In this document: piece by piece, positions 43,714 through 53,471 of the stretch
How the letters are laid out: each line of letters starts with the position of its first letter
How positions within the stretch are numbered: the first letter of the stretch is position 1
DNA from: Planctobacterium marinum
GTDB lineage: Bacteria > Pseudomonadota > Gammaproteobacteria > Enterobacterales > Alteromonadaceae
Assembly: GCF_020687805.1 (NCBI RefSeq)
Contig: NZ_JAJEWQ010000002.1
Location: 437,300-501,299 of the forward strand
Reading direction: 5' to 3'
Length of the DNA stretch: 64,000 nucleotides
Translations under genes and position numbers: made by a program
Notes under the pieces: generated by a model
The model's input: only the letters and a program-made list of their open reading frames with translations
Told to the model about the DNA's origin: nothing
Database searches by the model: none

Positions 43714-44402
43714 AATGCAACCGTCATAGTAATGTGGGTTCCCTGTGCGGGCCGGGAACGAATGTTGAATGTCGCGCCAAAGGCGGTGGCTCTGTCCTGC
43801 ATACTGGTAAGTCCGATACCAGGCTCTATGGAGAGCTTATCATAACCCTGACCATTGTCTGCCACATCTAGGCGTAAGGTCTGGTTATGTTGTTGCAGTG
43901 ACAGGGACACTTCTGTGGCTTCGCTGTGTTTAATGGCATTAACCAGGGCTTCCTGAGTGATGCGAAACAGCAATATCGCCACATCATCGGGTACCTGACC
44001 CTGGATATTGATATCGCACCGGCAGTGCATATCTTCATGTTCAAATAAACTGCGACATAACCATTTTAGGGCAGGCTGTAATCCCAGGTCCTCCAGTATG
44101 GTGGGACTCATCAGCCGGGACAACTGCCTGACATCCGCCAACGCCATTTCTGCCAGCTCTGCCAGCTCGCGCAATTCCGGATAATCACCAGAGACACCGT
44201 GCAGGCGGCGGGTGAGCCCGGTTAACAGTTGTCCCACGCCATCGTGCAATTCTCTGGATAATTTGGCTTTCTCCGATTCCTGTTGCGCCCAAAGGCGTTT
44301 GGCCAGATGCGTCAGGGTTTCCTGCTCGGCATCCAGCCGCGCTCGCAGCTCAGCTTGTTGTTGTTGAATTTCAGCCAGTAATTGCTGTTGAGATTTAGTC
44401 AA
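43710..44402 (-). CDS. cytosolic HisKA_3 histidine kinase
   Basis: The 230-residue kinase has no membrane segment. Residues 1-45 are a Gln/Glu-rich coiled coil. The HisKA_3 dimerisation domain has His53 in SRELHDGVGQLL, and the ATPase domain has VADNGQG and GIGLTSMQDR. It resembles NarX/DegS-like kinases stripped of any sensor. Its start codon lies inside the end of the Ser/Thr kinase gene (8-base overlap), so translation is coupled. Without an own input domain it must take its signal from a partner, and the kinase encoded just upstream is the best candidate. Confidence 0.92.
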   Translation of the reverse strand: MTKSQQQLLAEIQQQQAELRARLDAEQETLTHLAKRLWAQQESEKAKLSRELHDGVGQLLTGLTRRLHGVSGDYPELRELAELAEMALADVRQLSRLMSPTILEDLGLQPALKWLCRSLFEHEDMHCRCDINIQGQVPDDVAILLFRITQEALVNAIKHSEATEVSLSLQQHNQTLRLDVADNGQGYDKLSIEPGIGLTSMQDRATAFGATFNIRSRPAQGTHITMTVAL

Positions 44403-47400
44403 AATACCACCCCTGATACCGATGGGATTGGGTTTCTGTTAATTGCGCCAGCCACTGTTGTTGAAGCTCGGTTTGTTTTAGCTGTGCCGCATCGCCACTC
44501 AATACTGAATAGTAGAGGTGGCTGCGCCAGTAGGGTGAAGATAACAATAACTGTTGGGCCAGTTCAGTTTGTTGCTCACCATCGCGGGCACTTAAGTACA
44601 GCCAATGCAACCAGGCAGAATGGTATACAGGTTTAATTTTACTCCGGGCTTTCTGCATTGGCTCGCTGTTTGACGCCAGTTTAAAACGCTCCTGCAGGTC
44701 CAGCAGGATTTTAAGCTCTGTCAGCAGTGGCACAGGTCCGTATTGCAGGGCTGATGCCAGGAGTTGCTGCTCATCGATTGCCAGAGAGGGTTCATGCTTG
44801 AGTCGGGCGGAAGACAACCAACGATATACTGCCTGTTGTTCCAGACTGTCGTTGAGGAAGTCTGTATTGACCTCATCAAGCTGCTGAATCAGGCAGGGGA
44901 GATCGGCAATGTAAAGACAAACCTCGGCATGCCACAACTGTATTTCAGTCAGTGCCCGGCTGTCGCCAATGCCACTGGCCATGGATTTGGCGCTGTTGAG
45001 GTTTTCCATCGCAGGAGCCAGTTTGCCCTGACGAAAATGCAGGTAACTGAACAATAGCTTGTTGATCATGTCAGCTTCTGAATGTTGTGCATCCAGTTTT
45101 TCCGTCGCCCGGTGCAGGTATTCCCCGGCCTTGCGCATATCGCCTTTGGCCAGACTGAGTTGCGCCAGATTTTGCCAGGTGCGCAACAAAAAGGCTTCAT
45201 CTTTGGCACGGGCGAACAGGGTTTCTGCCTGTTGCCAGAATATTTGTGCCAGTGAAAAATTGCCGGTTAAAAAGTGGATATAAGCAACGTTGCTCATGCT
45301 TTCCGCCTTTTTACTGTCGTTGCCTGCCTGTACTCTGATATCCAGACCCTCCTTGTAATATTGCAACGCTTCTTCATAGCGGCCCTGTTCTTCCAGCATA
45401 AAGCCCAGGGTGTCCAGGACATGAGCCTGCTGTTCAAGGTCGCCCTGATCTCTGAGTAGGTTCGAGGCCTCAGCCAGTGCTTGTTCCGCGATATCAAAAT
45501 GGCGGTTTATGGCCGCGACATTGGCCAGGTTTGCCAGGGTTGTGGCGCGCTCTGTGGGTTGCGTTTGCGCATCACGTAATGTCAGGGCATCCTGAAAATA
45601 CCGTTCCGCTACCTGGTATTCTGCCAGGCGCAAATGAGCAACACCAAAGGCATTTAACACCAGGCCTTCGCCCACGTTGTCGCCTAAAGAGCGAAATGCC
45701 GATAACGCCTGAGTTAATTCCTGTGCGATGGCCTGTTTTATTTCGCCCTGCATGATCCTGAGTTTACCCACCTCAAACCAGATCTGGCCATCGTAAGGCG
45801 TATAGTTTAGCGCCGTGCGATAATCGGCGATGGCGGCCGGCATATCGCTAAGCCAAAGGTGGACATCGGCGCGTTTTAGTAGCAGATCGGCACGGCCAGG
45901 ATGCAGGGTAATTAACCGGTTTACAGTCTGCATGGCCAGGGTGGGGTTATCATCTATCTGGGCCTGAAAATATTGGCCCAGCAATAACCAGTATTCCTCC
46001 TGAGTTTGGGTTTTGGCCAGTTGATTTAACTGCAGTTGTAACGCGGCAACATCACCCTGTTGCCACGCCTGTTCCGCGCCCGCTATCCAGACGCCCGGAA
46101 AATCCGGTGATTGTTGCTGCAGCAAACGTAATTTTTCTGCTGCATCAAGGGTGTGATCCTGCCATTGAGTAAAGGGCAGCTTTTGCAAAAAATCACTGTT
46201 ACTGGTTTCAACCACCTGGTCTCTGATTTGCTTCAGTTTGTGATGGATGTCCAGGGTAAAATTGCTGAGTTGTTGGCCTAACTGTGCAATCTCAATACTC
46301 TCGGTAACCGAAAACAAACGGGTATTGGCGGGCATCATCATGGCATCCGCCTGTAGGAGCACGGTTTGGGCATTCACTTCACTGGCCTGCAACAACACTA
46401 CAATATCGGCTTCAAGGGTACTGGCAATCGCGATTCTGTCATTCTGATTAGCGATGGGGTTGAGTGCCAGATTGCTTCGCAGTTTGTGAATATGTTCCTG
46501 ACTTATCAAGGCTATGCCTGCATCACTTTGCAGTGGGTAACGGAGTAATTCACTGATGCTTTTCAATACCGGTACTTTATCATCCTCTACAAGTGCTAAT
46601 TGCCAGACGGCTTTATCGGAGGGCGCGAGTTGTGCTGGCTCACGATGGCTGTTCATCAGCAGTACCAGCAGTGATACTGTTATCAGCAGACTCAACAGCA
46701 GCACGGCTGGGCCTGCAATGCTTTTCGTATTTTGTTGGTTATAGCGTAAATTTTGCCTGTCAGGGCGCCGTTCTGCCACCGGGTGAGTGAGTTGTGCAAT
46801 AAACTTGTGCTGTTGCCGGTGCCACAGTTTATCCGTAACTGAAAGAGGGGATAGTTGCACGTTTTGCAATAACAGTTGCAGTACTTTCCCGGCACTGTAG
46901 GTGTCTGACTGTGGGCTGATCTTACCTGACTGTAACACTTCCGGTGCAGCGTAATCACGATGACCGCTGAGCTGTTCCTGTTCTGCTACCGAACTGCCGA
47001 TCCCAAAATCAATCAGCAGGAGATCATGGTCCTCAGTGATAATAATATTGTCGGGTTTGATGTCACCATGCACTAACTGTTGCTGCTGACAGGCCGCAAT
47101 GGCCCCGGTGAGTTGCTCACACCATTGCCCGAATTGCTTTTTGGACAGCGGTTCATGCAGGCACTCCTGCAATGGCCAGCCACTGATCAGCGCCATGGTG
47201 AAAAATACACGTTCATCATCACAGAATACATCATGCACCTGAATAACATTCGGATGCTGAATTTTTCTGGCCACCATGACTTCATTGCGCAGTTGCTGAA
47301 TTTTCAGAGGCAGGGCCGTGTCGCCATGCACCAGTTTTATTGCAATGTCTGTTTCCAGCAGCTGATCAAAAGCCTGATATACACTGGCCTGAGCGCCTTC

Positions 47401-47517
47401 GCCCAACTTGGCAGTAATGCGAAAGCGTTGCATCAGGACATCGCCCGCCTTCAGAGAAGGGGCAGCGTGCAACGCCTGAGTTGCCAGATCAGGATCGGAG
47501 TCGGATGCGTCGTACAA
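44395..47517 (-). CDS. transmembrane Ser/Thr protein kinase with TPR-rich C-terminal half
   Basis: The 1040-residue protein has an N-terminal Hanks-type kinase domain (about 30-255): Gly loop LGEGAQASV (38-46), Lys61, the catalytic loop HGDIKPDN (150-157, with Gly in place of Arg of HRD), DFG (170-172) and APE (191-193). All catalytic residues are present. A membrane helix follows (268-288). The rest lies on the other side: about 120 residues of alpha/beta type, then a long series of TPR helices (about 400-1000; pairs such as YNPYDGQIWFEVGKL, ALTLRDAQTQPTERATTLANLA). The kinase domain is predicted inside and the TPR part in the periplasm. It is the third gene of the operon, after FHA-GAF and before the histidine kinase. 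Confidence 0.9.
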   Translation of the reverse strand: MYDASDSDPDLATQALHAAPSLKAGDVLMQRFRITAKLGEGAQASVYQAFDQLLETDIAIKLVHGDTALPLKIQQLRNEVMVARKIQHPNVIQVHDVFCDDERVFFTMALISGWPLQECLHEPLSKKQFGQWCEQLTGAIAACQQQQLVHGDIKPDNIIITEDHDLLLIDFGIGSSVAEQEQLSGHRDYAAPEVLQSGKISPQSDTYSAGKVLQLLLQNVQLSPLSVTDKLWHRQQHKFIAQLTHPVAERRPDRQNLRYNQQNTKSIAGPAVLLLSLLITVSLLVLLMNSHREPAQLAPSDKAVWQLALVEDDKVPVLKSISELLRYPLQSDAGIALISQEHIHKLRSNLALNPIANQNDRIAIASTLEADIVVLLQASEVNAQTVLLQADAMMMPANTRLFSVTESIEIAQLGQQLSNFTLDIHHKLKQIRDQVVETSNSDFLQKLPFTQWQDHTLDAAEKLRLLQQQSPDFPGVWIAGAEQAWQQGDVAALQLQLNQLAKTQTQEEYWLLLGQYFQAQIDDNPTLAMQTVNRLITLHPGRADLLLKRADVHLWLSDMPAAIADYRTALNYTPYDGQIWFEVGKLRIMQGEIKQAIAQELTQALSAFRSLGDNVGEGLVLNAFGVAHLRLAEYQVAERYFQDALTLRDAQTQPTERATTLANLANVAAINRHFDIAEQALAEASNLLRDQGDLEQQAHVLDTLGFMLEEQGRYEEALQYYKEGLDIRVQAGNDSKKAESMSNVAYIHFLTGNFSLAQIFWQQAETLFARAKDEAFLLRTWQNLAQLSLAKGDMRKAGEYLHRATEKLDAQHSEADMINKLLFSYLHFRQGKLAPAMENLNSAKSMASGIGDSRALTEIQLWHAEVCLYIADLPCLIQQLDEVNTDFLNDSLEQQAVYRWLSSARLKHEPSLAIDEQQLLASALQYGPVPLLTELKILLDLQERFKLASNSEPMQKARSKIKPVYHSAWLHWLYLSARDGEQQTELAQQLLLSSPYWRSHLYYSVLSGDAAQLKQTELQQQWLAQLTETQSHRYQGWYFD

Positions 47518-47543
47518 GTCGTTGCTCCATTAAATCAAAAAAA

Positions 47544-48377
47544 CTAAAGCGACTGAATTAACTCAAGTTTATGTTCGATAGAATGGAATAACAAACGAGA
47601 AGTGATTTGACTGGCTAATGCGCTGGTCAGAGCAAGTTCACTTTCTGTAAAGTATTGGCGACTGGAAGCGTTATCACCATAGAGGACACCGATGGCGTTT
47701 TCCTCTACCATGATGGGCACGCAGATGGCTGCCCGCAGGCCAAAACGAATGATACTTTCCCGGTCTGCATAGTCATCATCGTTGCGCAGATCACCTATAG
47801 CGATCGGTGCTTTTTGCGCCATAGCCTGGCGAATAATACTGCGGCTACCGCTAAACTGTGGAGTCTGCATCCAGGGTTCATCACCTAAAGCGCTCTCCAG
47901 GTGGCTATCCTGGTTGTACAACAGCAAACTGGCGCGTTCACAACCCAGACCCTGAATGAGCGACTCCCGGGCCGTTGCGATTAACGCGGTACTGTTGTGA
48001 CAGCGGCTTAGTTGTTGCTGGTAGCGTCGCAGCTGTTGCTTACGCCACATTAACTGACTGTCTTTGATGGTAATTTGTCGGGTGTCGCAGGTTTTTACCA
48101 GGCAAGGCACCGGCCCGAAATGCAATACCTGGGATGCACCCAGGGCGGAGCGACCAACCGCCTGACCATTGTGGCTACTGCCGGTACTGCTGGCATCTTC
48201 AAAATACCAGTGATTACTGGCATCCGTGCCAATCAGGGCATGGCGTCTGGACACCTGCGGATGCGGAATAACAATATCTGACTGTGCAGCACGACCAATC
48301 TGGTACTGATAGCCTTCGAACAGGACGTGTTCGGCAATCACCCCGTCATGGCGTGCGACAGATAATTGTAGTGGCAT
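47544..48377 (-). CDS. FHA-GAF domain signalling protein
   Basis: The 277-residue protein joins an N-terminal FHA domain (about 20-95; YQIGRAAQSDIVIPHPQVSR, RRHALIG, and a SxGSSHNG turn) with a C-terminal GAF domain (about 140-270; ICVPIMVEENAIGVLY). FHA domains bind phosphothreonine peptides, so this is a natural reader for the Ser/Thr kinase encoded next to it. GAF domains bind small ligands or serve as dimer and interaction modules. No output domain is attached. The gene lies 26 bases before the kinase gene and 7 bases after the secreted-protein gene. Confidence 0.9.
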   Translation of the reverse strand: MPLQLSVARHDGVIAEHVLFEGYQYQIGRAAQSDIVIPHPQVSRRHALIGTDASNHWYFEDASSTGSSHNGQAVGRSALGASQVLHFGPVPCLVKTCDTRQITIKDSQLMWRKQQLRRYQQQLSRCHNSTALIATARESLIQGLGCERASLLLYNQDSHLESALGDEPWMQTPQFSGSRSIIRQAMAQKAPIAIGDLRNDDDYADRESIIRFGLRAAICVPIMVEENAIGVLYGDNASSRQYFTESELALTSALASQITSRLLFHSIEHKLELIQSL

Positions 48378-48384
48378 GATTAAC

Positions 48385-49233
48385 TCAGTAAATGCGCAAG
48401 CTGTAACGCAGCGTATTCAGCCAGGTAAGCATTTCACCTTTGACGTTGACCAAATCGTTAGATGAACGCCAGACATCAGGAATATCGTTGCCACTGGCAT
48501 TATCAATTAAAGATATCAGCGCATCCGTGACAATCAGTGCCTGACTGTAATCCAGCCCGGTCAGGGCGCTATCCAGCGCGGTCATCTGAGTGTCTATCTG
48601 GCTCAGAAGAGTCGCTTCAATGTCGCTTCGGTTATCGGTTAACAGTTGTTCTACCAGTTGAAATTTATGATCAATAACGGCGTCCGGCAGGCGGGTATCC
48701 AGCAAGATCATAAAATCTGAAAAGCCACCCAGATTCCCTCTGGCGCGAATACTGCCTGCAGAAGTCAGCATGGTGATATCTTCGAATGTGCCGTTGTCAT
48801 GGGAGCGGAAGATACGCAGCGGTATATTGCTATTGTAATGCATCGCCTTGGTGTACAACTCGACGGCAGCCATGCCCTCAAAACCAAATCCGGCATCCGC
48901 TTTGGGTTTTACCGATACCACCACCGGAAAGGCGGCCTGCATCTGTACCAAAGAAGAGGGCAAGCGATTGAGTACATCGAGATCAGTCAGCGATACCAGC
49001 TCAGCAGTGATCTCAAAATTACTGGGATGCAGCCCGATACTGTTGTCAAACGCCAGGCTTAGATCCACTTCTATGACACTGCTCAGCGTAAATTCCGCTT
49101 CAATACTGTTGTCGTCAAATTCCAGCGTCACCGGTGCTACGGGGGTGGCAAAAGTGCTCTGGGCAGATAGAAGAAAAACGGCTAGTGCCGCTACTGTTTT
49201 TGTTATTATTTTTTTAGTCGTTAGGTGCAGCAA
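48385..49233 (-). CDS. secreted protein of unknown function in the kinase operon
   Basis: I do not recognise the family. The 282-residue product starts with a signal peptide (cut near STFA, residue 29). Residues 30-110 are beta-rich with acid residues (FDDNSIEAEF, EVDLSLAF), followed by a region with phrases such as PLRIFRSHDNGTFEDIT and NLGGFSDFMILLDT, which resemble parts of secreted adhesin or cohesin-like folds. The last 90 residues are helical. It heads the FHA-GAF/kinase operon (7 bases before the FHA gene) and lies 85 bases after the subtilase gene. It may be the extracytoplasmic ligand or sensor of the kinase's TPR domain, or a subtilase substrate or partner. Confidence 0.6.
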   Translation of the reverse strand: MLHLTTKKIITKTVAALAVFLLSAQSTFATPVAPVTLEFDDNSIEAEFTLSSVIEVDLSLAFDNSIGLHPSNFEITAELVSLTDLDVLNRLPSSLVQMQAAFPVVVSVKPKADAGFGFEGMAAVELYTKAMHYNSNIPLRIFRSHDNGTFEDITMLTSAGSIRARGNLGGFSDFMILLDTRLPDAVIDHKFQLVEQLLTDNRSDIEATLLSQIDTQMTALDSALTGLDYSQALIVTDALISLIDNASGNDIPDVWRSSNDLVNVKGEMLTWLNTLRYSLRIY

Positions 49234-49318
49234 AACTACTTACTCCTGTTAAAATTTGGTTAAATTTACAACATGGCCACACCGGCATCAAGCGATGCCA
49301 GTGTGAACCAGTGCTCAA

Positions 49319-51796
49319 TTAAAAGTAGTTGTTCATAAACCTTGACGTAAGGAGTGCATAGTGAGCGCGAGTGATTTTTTGCTCAGCATTGAACTCTGCT
49401 GTCATAACAGGTGTCAGGCTAAAGGGGTCTTGTTCAATACCGAATTCAACATTTAGTAAAGACAAGTTGATTGCCAGTTGCACATAGCCTTTCATGTCAG
49501 CCGGTAAACTATCCTGATCGGCTAACACGATTTGTTCTCCGCGATAATCCACTATGATGTCATCACTGCTGTTAAATGCCGTGGCCACATGTTCCAGTCC
49601 CAGCATTTGCACCATGGCATACGCCATGTCCAGTTTATTCATCGCGGCGTTGGCGTTAACACTGCCATTATCGGTTGGCAAAATCGCGGCCTGACTGCGC
49701 AGATTGTCTTTCAACGCACCACCGGCAACACTGACCGACTCAAAATAGGGTTTATAGGAAGCGGGAACATTCTCCAGCACCGGCGTTGCCTCGTTCAACA
49801 AATCGCGATACTGACGCACTGCGCCACCCATAACAGCGTATTGCGCGAAATCTTTGCGTTTCAGATTGGCATCAGGCTTAAAGCGGTTGTTGCCCAGCGC
49901 ATCCATCAGTCGTTCACTAACCGCGTACTCAATAGCATTTTGCAATGGATGACCATGGATATCATCCATGCCTTCAAAACCACCACCGGTTTCAAAAGCC
50001 ACAGACACATCAAAAAACTCAGGTACCCCCGGGCCATTGGTGACACCCAGTGGGTCTGCCTGAACACCGGATAAGGAGGTTAAGCCGTAAACGTAAATTC
50101 CCCATTCACCTTCCATGCCGGGGGCGGAAACACGCATTCCCTCTTCCAGAACCGGAGTAGACAGGTTGCCGAAATACTCTGTGCCATCGGGGGCCACCAG
50201 CACCAGTTTGGTCAGGTTGGTGGAGGTGGAGGACGATGCTTTGACCACGACCGTGTTGGCATCAACATAGAAATTTTGAACTTCTGGCTCGCCCACAGGT
50301 GCGTAAAACACTTCAAACTCTTCGGTGCGGTCACTGGTGCTGACCAGTGAGTTGGCATTGAATTGCTTGTCCGCCAGATTGTTGACTGTAACACGGTGAT
50401 TCATGTCGTAGTTCAGAGCCGCAGCAACGGCAGAGCGCGCGTTAACATAACCTGCACCTACTTCCCAACGCTCATAGCCGGGCATGTTAGTGGCGGTTTC
50501 CTGAAGTAGCTGTTTGATGGTCAGGTTGTCCAGATCCGGGTTGGCCTCCAGCATCAGGGCAATAATGCCGGAAACATGAGGGGTTGCCATGGAAGTCCCG
50601 GAAATCATGGTGTAAAAAGGAACATATTGAGTTTCGATGGCGTCGATATCGGCATCGCCACCATTCGCTGCCAGATTGGTGGCGGCGCGGGTAGAAATAA
50701 TGTCTACACCGGGCGCAACGATTGATACGTCGTTGTTGTATTCCCAGGAAGTACCATCAGGCATAGTGAAAGCGCCTGATTCGCTTTTAAGTCCTCTGGA
50801 AGAAAAATCCGCCAGTTTACCGAATTTATCACCGGCACCGACAGACATACCCCAGGGAATTTGCGCATAGGGATTGTGGGAGTCTTCACCCGGACCACTG
50901 TTACCGGCGGCAAATACCGACATAATACCCAGTTTGTGTGCTTTGTAAGTGGCCATAGATACCGGACCCAAGGGCTCGTATTTACCACTGGAACCCCAGG
51001 AGTTGCTGATCACTTTAATGGGGGAGTTGTAGCTGTACATATTACTGATTGCAAAATCAAAGCCGCCAATAGTGTCCAGCAGGAACAGACCGCCACCTGA
51101 GCCGTAGCCAATGATATCGGCATCCGGCGCTGCGCCTACGTATTTACCATCAGACATCACACCACTACCGGCGATAGTACCTGCACAGTGAGTACCGTGG
51201 CCGGAATTAGTATCGGTGTTAACCTGACCTTTCAGGGTAAATCCGTCGGTCATGCCGGTGATACTGATGGCAGAAGCGTGGGTCAGGGCCTGAACGTTTT
51301 CTACGACTGTGTCACCGAAAAACAAATCCTGATGGGAAGCATCAACACCGGAGTCATTCACCATAATGGTGACGCCTTTACCGCTATACTGCACACCATT
51401 GCGCTGTTCGAAATCACTGCCTTGCAGGTCGGCAACACCGGTAATTTCTCTGGCATCGGCATTGAAGTATTCCATTTGGCGGTTAGCAAACACCGAGCGA
51501 ACATTATCAAACCCGGCAATTTGCTGAATTTGCGCCTTAGTCGCTAATACGCCAATGATAGGTAAACTCTGAAATTGTACACCCTGGCTAATCCCCAGAT
51601 TCAGCAACTGTTGGATTTGTGTTTCAGACAGTGGATCCATTTGATCGTAGGTTACTACGGCCATTACAGACTTATCTTCAGCCAGTACATTTAACTGCTC
51701 TGAAAGTTGTTCTCCGATAAGCGCATCAGCCAATGCAGCAGGGGTATTGAGGGCAAACATCGCCGTCGATACGGCAGACAACATAAATTTTTTCAT
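49319..51796 (-). CDS. secreted subtilisin-like serine peptidase (S8) with SLH-like C-terminus, paralogue
   Basis: The 825-residue protein has a signal peptide (cut near ALA, residue 23), a propeptide-like part, and an S8 domain with Asp148 (NDSGVD), His200 (GHGTH) and Ser402 (GTSMATPH); AAGNSGPGE holds the oxyanion Asn. After beta-rich domains the end has SLH-like segments (HPLQNAIEYAVSERLMDA, RFKPDANLKRKDFAQYA, ITRAHYALL). It is a true paralogue of the subtilase at 40615, with the same domain order and near-identical spacing. The gene heads the minus-strand cluster, 85 bases before the secreted-protein gene, and may be co-transcribed with it. Likely an extracellular nutrient or processing peptidase. 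Confidence 0.92.
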   Translation of the reverse strand: MKKFMLSAVSTAMFALNTPAALADALIGEQLSEQLNVLAEDKSVMAVVTYDQMDPLSETQIQQLLNLGISQGVQFQSLPIIGVLATKAQIQQIAGFDNVRSVFANRQMEYFNADAREITGVADLQGSDFEQRNGVQYSGKGVTIMVNDSGVDASHQDLFFGDTVVENVQALTHASAISITGMTDGFTLKGQVNTDTNSGHGTHCAGTIAGSGVMSDGKYVGAAPDADIIGYGSGGGLFLLDTIGGFDFAISNMYSYNSPIKVISNSWGSSGKYEPLGPVSMATYKAHKLGIMSVFAAGNSGPGEDSHNPYAQIPWGMSVGAGDKFGKLADFSSRGLKSESGAFTMPDGTSWEYNNDVSIVAPGVDIISTRAATNLAANGGDADIDAIETQYVPFYTMISGTSMATPHVSGIIALMLEANPDLDNLTIKQLLQETATNMPGYERWEVGAGYVNARSAVAAALNYDMNHRVTVNNLADKQFNANSLVSTSDRTEEFEVFYAPVGEPEVQNFYVDANTVVVKASSSTSTNLTKLVLVAPDGTEYFGNLSTPVLEEGMRVSAPGMEGEWGIYVYGLTSLSGVQADPLGVTNGPGVPEFFDVSVAFETGGGFEGMDDIHGHPLQNAIEYAVSERLMDALGNNRFKPDANLKRKDFAQYAVMGGAVRQYRDLLNEATPVLENVPASYKPYFESVSVAGGALKDNLRSQAAILPTDNGSVNANAAMNKLDMAYAMVQMLGLEHVATAFNSSDDIIVDYRGEQIVLADQDSLPADMKGYVQLAINLSLLNVEFGIEQDPFSLTPVMTAEFNAEQKITRAHYALLTSRFMNNYF

Positions 51797-51827
51797 GACG
51801 GTACTCCGGTAAAAAATGCGGTGTCAT

Positions 51828-51845
51828 GTCATTCCCATGAATGAC
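51828..51845. promoter_or_regulatory. hairpin in the leader of the second subtilase
   Basis: GTCATTC (51828-51834) and GAATGAC (51839-51845) make a perfect 7-bp stem with a 4-base loop, about 35 bases before the start codon of the minus-strand subtilase gene. The remaining 51797-52097 gap holds a weaker TATAGG/CCTATA dyad near 51882-51901 and the terminator below. Confidence 0.45.
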
Positions 51846-52018
51846 GATGGCGCAATATTGACCGTTTACTTTTTCATCCGCTATAGGGGGATCTACCTAT
51901 ATTTAATTGCTGGGGAGGTAGTTAAATTTACCTGTTTACGGTGGTGTGATAGGTTCGGGTCTGAGTCCTGCAAATACACGAGAATAAGGCAAGGATATTT
52001 GACTGAGGTCAGATCAAA

Positions 52019-52050
52019 TAAAAAATGCCAGTCAGTAAAACTGACTGGCA
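52019..52050 (-). terminator. rho-independent terminator of the pnt operon
   Basis: Read on the minus strand, TGCCAGTCAGT and ACTGACTGGCA (52026-52036 and 52040-52050) form a perfect 11-bp stem with a 3-base loop, followed by T6. It lies 48 bases past the pntB stop. Confidence 0.92.
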
Positions 52051-52097
52051 CCGAGAACTACCTACCAGAATGGGTTAGCAGATTAATTATTTGGCGA

Positions 52098-53471
52098 TTA
52101 ATCACCAAACTCGCGGATAACGGTGTTCAGAGTATCTTTGGCATCACCAAATACCATACGGGTGTTGTCCTTGAAGAACAGTGGATTATCCACACCTGCA
52201 AACCCGGCTGCGGCAGAGCGCTTCAGTACAAACACATTGCGGGCTCTGTGGGCTTCAATGATGGGCATGCCATAGATTGGGCTGCCTTTCATTTCTTTAG
52301 CCGCTGGGTTAACCACGTCGTTGGCACCGATGATGATAGCCACATCAAAGCTGTCCATACGGGGATTAATAGCATCCATTTCGTACAGCTGTTCATAAGG
52401 CACATCCGCTTCCGCCAACAGTACGTTCATGTGACCGGGCATACGGCCGGCTACCGGGTGAATGGCGTAGGCCACTTCGGCACCGTTTTTCTCCAGCAAC
52501 TCCTGCAATTCTTTGACTGCGTGTTGTGCCTGCGCTACTGCCATACCATAGCCTGGGATCACAACCACACTTTGCGCGGCTTCCAGCACGTAAAAGGCAT
52601 CTTCAGCAGACAGTGCTTTGATTTCACCTTCAATCTTTTCACCGGGTTCGATGGGCTTGGCAAAACCAGATAGCAGGATATTCATCAGCGAGCGGTTCAT
52701 GGCTTTACACATGATCTGGGTCAGGATAATACCACTGGCACCAACCAACAAACCGGCCACAATCAGGATGTTATTTTGAATCGCCAGACCGGCTGCCGTT
52801 GCGGCCAATCCGGAATAACTGTTCAGCAGCGAGATCACCACCGGCATGTCTGCCCCGCCAATGGGGATAGTCGCCAAAATACCAAATACCAGCGCCAGAC
52901 CTATCGCGATGTAGAACCAGTTCAGGGTAAAGGGTTGCGTGGCAATCACAAAAGGCAGAGCCACAGCAGTGATGATGACCAGCGCATTTAACCAGCGCTG
53001 ACCGGGAAAGATGATGGCTTTGCTGGCCATTCTGCCACCCAGTTTTGCCCAGGCAATCAGACTTCCACTGAAAGTCACCCCACCGATTAAAATTGAGATA
53101 TAGGCAATCACCATAGTAGTAATGGTCAGGGTGTCAGTTTGTTTAATGGTGAGGGTTGATAAACCCAGCAGCAAACTCGCCAGACCACCAAAACCGTTAA
53201 ACAGTGATACCAGTTCCGGCATCGCGGTCATTTCTACCCGCTTTGCCATCCAGGCACCTAACACACCACCAATCAGAATACCGGCAAAGATAAGTTCATA
53301 GCTGATGATGTCACGGTGCAGTAAGGTCATCACGATGGCGATGAACATCCCCAGCGCAGAGGTTAAATTACCTTTCTTCGCTGTCGCCGGGTGGCTGAGC
53401 AGTTTCAGACCCAGAATAAACAGGATGGCGGCAATGACATAACTCACATTAACTAACAGTGTCATACTCAT
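52098..53471 (-). CDS. pntB: NAD(P) transhydrogenase subunit beta
   Basis: PntB forms the membrane and NADP(H)-binding part of proton-translocating transhydrogenase, which makes NADPH from NADH at the cost of proton motive force. The 457-residue product has eight or nine membrane helices and a C-terminal NADP domain (from about 290) with the motif VIPGYGMAVAQAQH, the loop HPVAGRMPGHMNVLLAEA and GANDVVNPAA. The length equals that of E. coli PntB (462). The start overlaps the small alpha-2 gene by four bases, and a strong terminator ends the operon. Confidence 0.95.
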   Translation of the reverse strand: MSMTLLVNVSYVIAAILFILGLKLLSHPATAKKGNLTSALGMFIAIVMTLLHRDIISYELIFAGILIGGVLGAWMAKRVEMTAMPELVSLFNGFGGLASLLLGLSTLTIKQTDTLTITTMVIAYISILIGGVTFSGSLIAWAKLGGRMASKAIIFPGQRWLNALVIITAVALPFVIATQPFTLNWFYIAIGLALVFGILATIPIGGADMPVVISLLNSYSGLAATAAGLAIQNNILIVAGLLVGASGIILTQIMCKAMNRSLMNILLSGFAKPIEPGEKIEGEIKALSAEDAFYVLEAAQSVVVIPGYGMAVAQAQHAVKELQELLEKNGAEVAYAIHPVAGRMPGHMNVLLAEADVPYEQLYEMDAINPRMDSFDVAIIIGANDVVNPAAKEMKGSPIYGMPIIEAHRARNVFVLKRSAAAGFAGVDNPLFFKDNTRMVFGDAKDTLNTVIREFGD

